From the NCBI GenBank assembly GCA_002453475.1, contig DKGY01000116.1:156808-171384 (forward strand): a stretch of 14,577 nucleotides of DNA, read 5' to 3'. The position numbers and the translations under genes are program-made. The notes under the pieces are model-generated. The model was not told the origin of the DNA and did not search any database. It worked only from the letters and a program-made list of their open reading frames with translations. Positions 13,813 through 14,577 of the stretch are shown here, piece after piece. The stretch is from Clostridium sp. UBA6758. Its GTDB lineage: Bacteria; Bacillota; Clostridia; Clostridiales; Clostridiaceae. The stretch's first letter is position 1. Every line of letters begins with the position of its first letter.

Positions 13813-14577
13813 CTATTCTATAATCCCCCTTGGTAAAAGTCCATTATAATCACTATGTTTGCTAAGCTTTTTATCACAAAATGCCAATATCAAACTTTCT
13901 TCTCTTATATCCCCATTAATATTTATTTTCACGCTATCTGGTCTAATTCCAATAAGTTTTCCATTACCTCCACTGACAACGGAATAAGGGATATTATATA
14001 TGTTATGGGTTTTTAAATTTAAATCTTTAAAAAACTTCTTTTCTACAATTATTACAGGTAAATTAGTTGCTGGCTCTCTAAGTTCATTACCTGTATCTAG
14101 AAATGCTTTTATTATAGTCTTAACATTATCTATACATATTTCTGTGGTGTACACATAATTAGTTAAGGATCGTCTATCTTTTACATATACAACCAACTTA
14201 TAAATTAATATATAAACAATCATTAAAGACAATATAAGATTTTTATAAGAAAAATTATATATCATAGCACTTGATGATAAAGATGGATTATCCTTTATGG
14301 CTATATAAAAAGCCATTCCTGCAAGAAGTACAGAATATAGTATAAATATTCCTGTAGCCTTTAATACTTCAAACATACTTTTATCTTTAACGGATATTAT
14401 TATCATTAGTATTGCTACTATTATTTTAAAGGGTGTAGACGTAAACAACTGTAGTTTCGGAATTACTATCGCTAAAACATATGAAGCACCAAGAGCTGAA
14501 CTTAACATTAATCTTCCCATTGAAACCTTCTTTTTTATAGTTTGCATGGTTATTGTTAGTAAAAATAAATTTACTAA
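13813..14577 (-). CDS. spoIIGA: Sporulation sigma-E factor-processing peptidase SpoIIGA, 5' end missing
   Basis: SpoIIGA is the septum-membrane aspartic-type protease that removes the pro-sequence from sigma-E. The reading frame is open to the window edge: ten further codons upstream of the ATG at 14547 encode [10 protein letters not shown], which continues the first membrane helix. The true start lies outside, perhaps 15-20 codons away by comparison with Bacillus SpoIIGA. Visible parts are about five membrane segments (the last near residues 105-122, counting from the internal Met at 14547), then a cytoplasmic protease domain with the catalytic Asp151 in FLDTGNEL. It continues through [10 protein letters not shown], the [19 protein letters not shown] stretch and the LLPRGII ending. 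Sequence similarity is low overall in this family, but the DTGN motif plus the adjacent sigE make the call secure. Confidence 0.93.
   Translation of the reverse strand, partial: LVNLFLLTITMQTIKKKVSMGRLMLSSALGASYVLAIVIPKLQLFTSTPFKIIVAILMIIISVKDKSMFEVLKATGIFILYSVLLAGMAFYIAIKDNPSLSSSAMIYNFSYKNLILSLMIVYILIYKLVVYVKDRRSLTNYVYTTEICIDNVKTIIKAFLDTGNELREPATNLPVIIVEKKFFKDLNLKTHNIYNIPYSVVSGGNGKLIGIRPDSVKININGDIREESLILAFCDKKLSKHSDYNGLLPRGIIE

Overview
The window is AT-rich chromosomal DNA from an endospore-forming Bacillota, most likely a Clostridium-type organism. The evidence is the set of clear SpoIIGA, sigma-E and sigma-G homologues, the strong GGAGG ribosome sites, the A/T-biased codon use, and the linkage of sporulation sigma factors to nrdR, phoPR, pst and der, which is typical of Clostridium. 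Every gene lies on the minus strand, so transcription runs from high to low coordinates. I saw no mobile element, phage, CRISPR, tRNA or rRNA. I also saw no candidate for a wholly new system. This is core genome, and its points of interest are regulatory elements plus one poorly characterised radical-SAM-like protein.

Layout in transcription order. (1) 14577-12214: the sporulation cluster spoIIGA (5' end off the window), sigE, sigG. SpoIIGA is the membrane protease that matures pro-sigma-E in the mother cell; sigma-G acts later in the forespore. The sigG leader is short, has a poor ribosome site, and can pair with the end of sigE. The unit appears to end at a 32-bp perfect palindrome at 12058-12089. 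(2) 11727-10165: a ClC-type chloride/proton antiporter gene preceded by a gene-free stretch that holds a 21-bp operator-like inverted repeat. (3) 10078-6111: a PRC-barrel protein (YlmC/YmxH family), nrdR, pgeF, phoP and phoR, closely spaced and partly overlapping, ending at a strong terminator (6055-6082). (4) 5880-1722: the phosphate uptake operon pstS-pstC-pstA-pstB-phoU, with its own promoter carrying TTAACT repeats (probable PhoP box), an intercistronic stem-loop after pstS, and a terminator at 1671-1698. (5) 1524-1: a DUF512/radical-SAM-motif protein and der, driven by good sigma-A promoters.

The central theme is phosphate homeostasis. PhoR and PhoP sense and respond to phosphate limitation, PstSCAB imports phosphate, and PhoU connects transporter activity to PhoR. 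Several starts were moved from upstream TTG or GTG codons to ATG codons placed correctly behind a Shine-Dalgarno sequence (pstC, pstS, phoU, phoP, pgeF). The nrdR start was placed at the GTG that gives the usual NrdR N-terminus. The spoIIGA frame stays open to the window edge, so that gene is partial, not a complete 244-residue protein.
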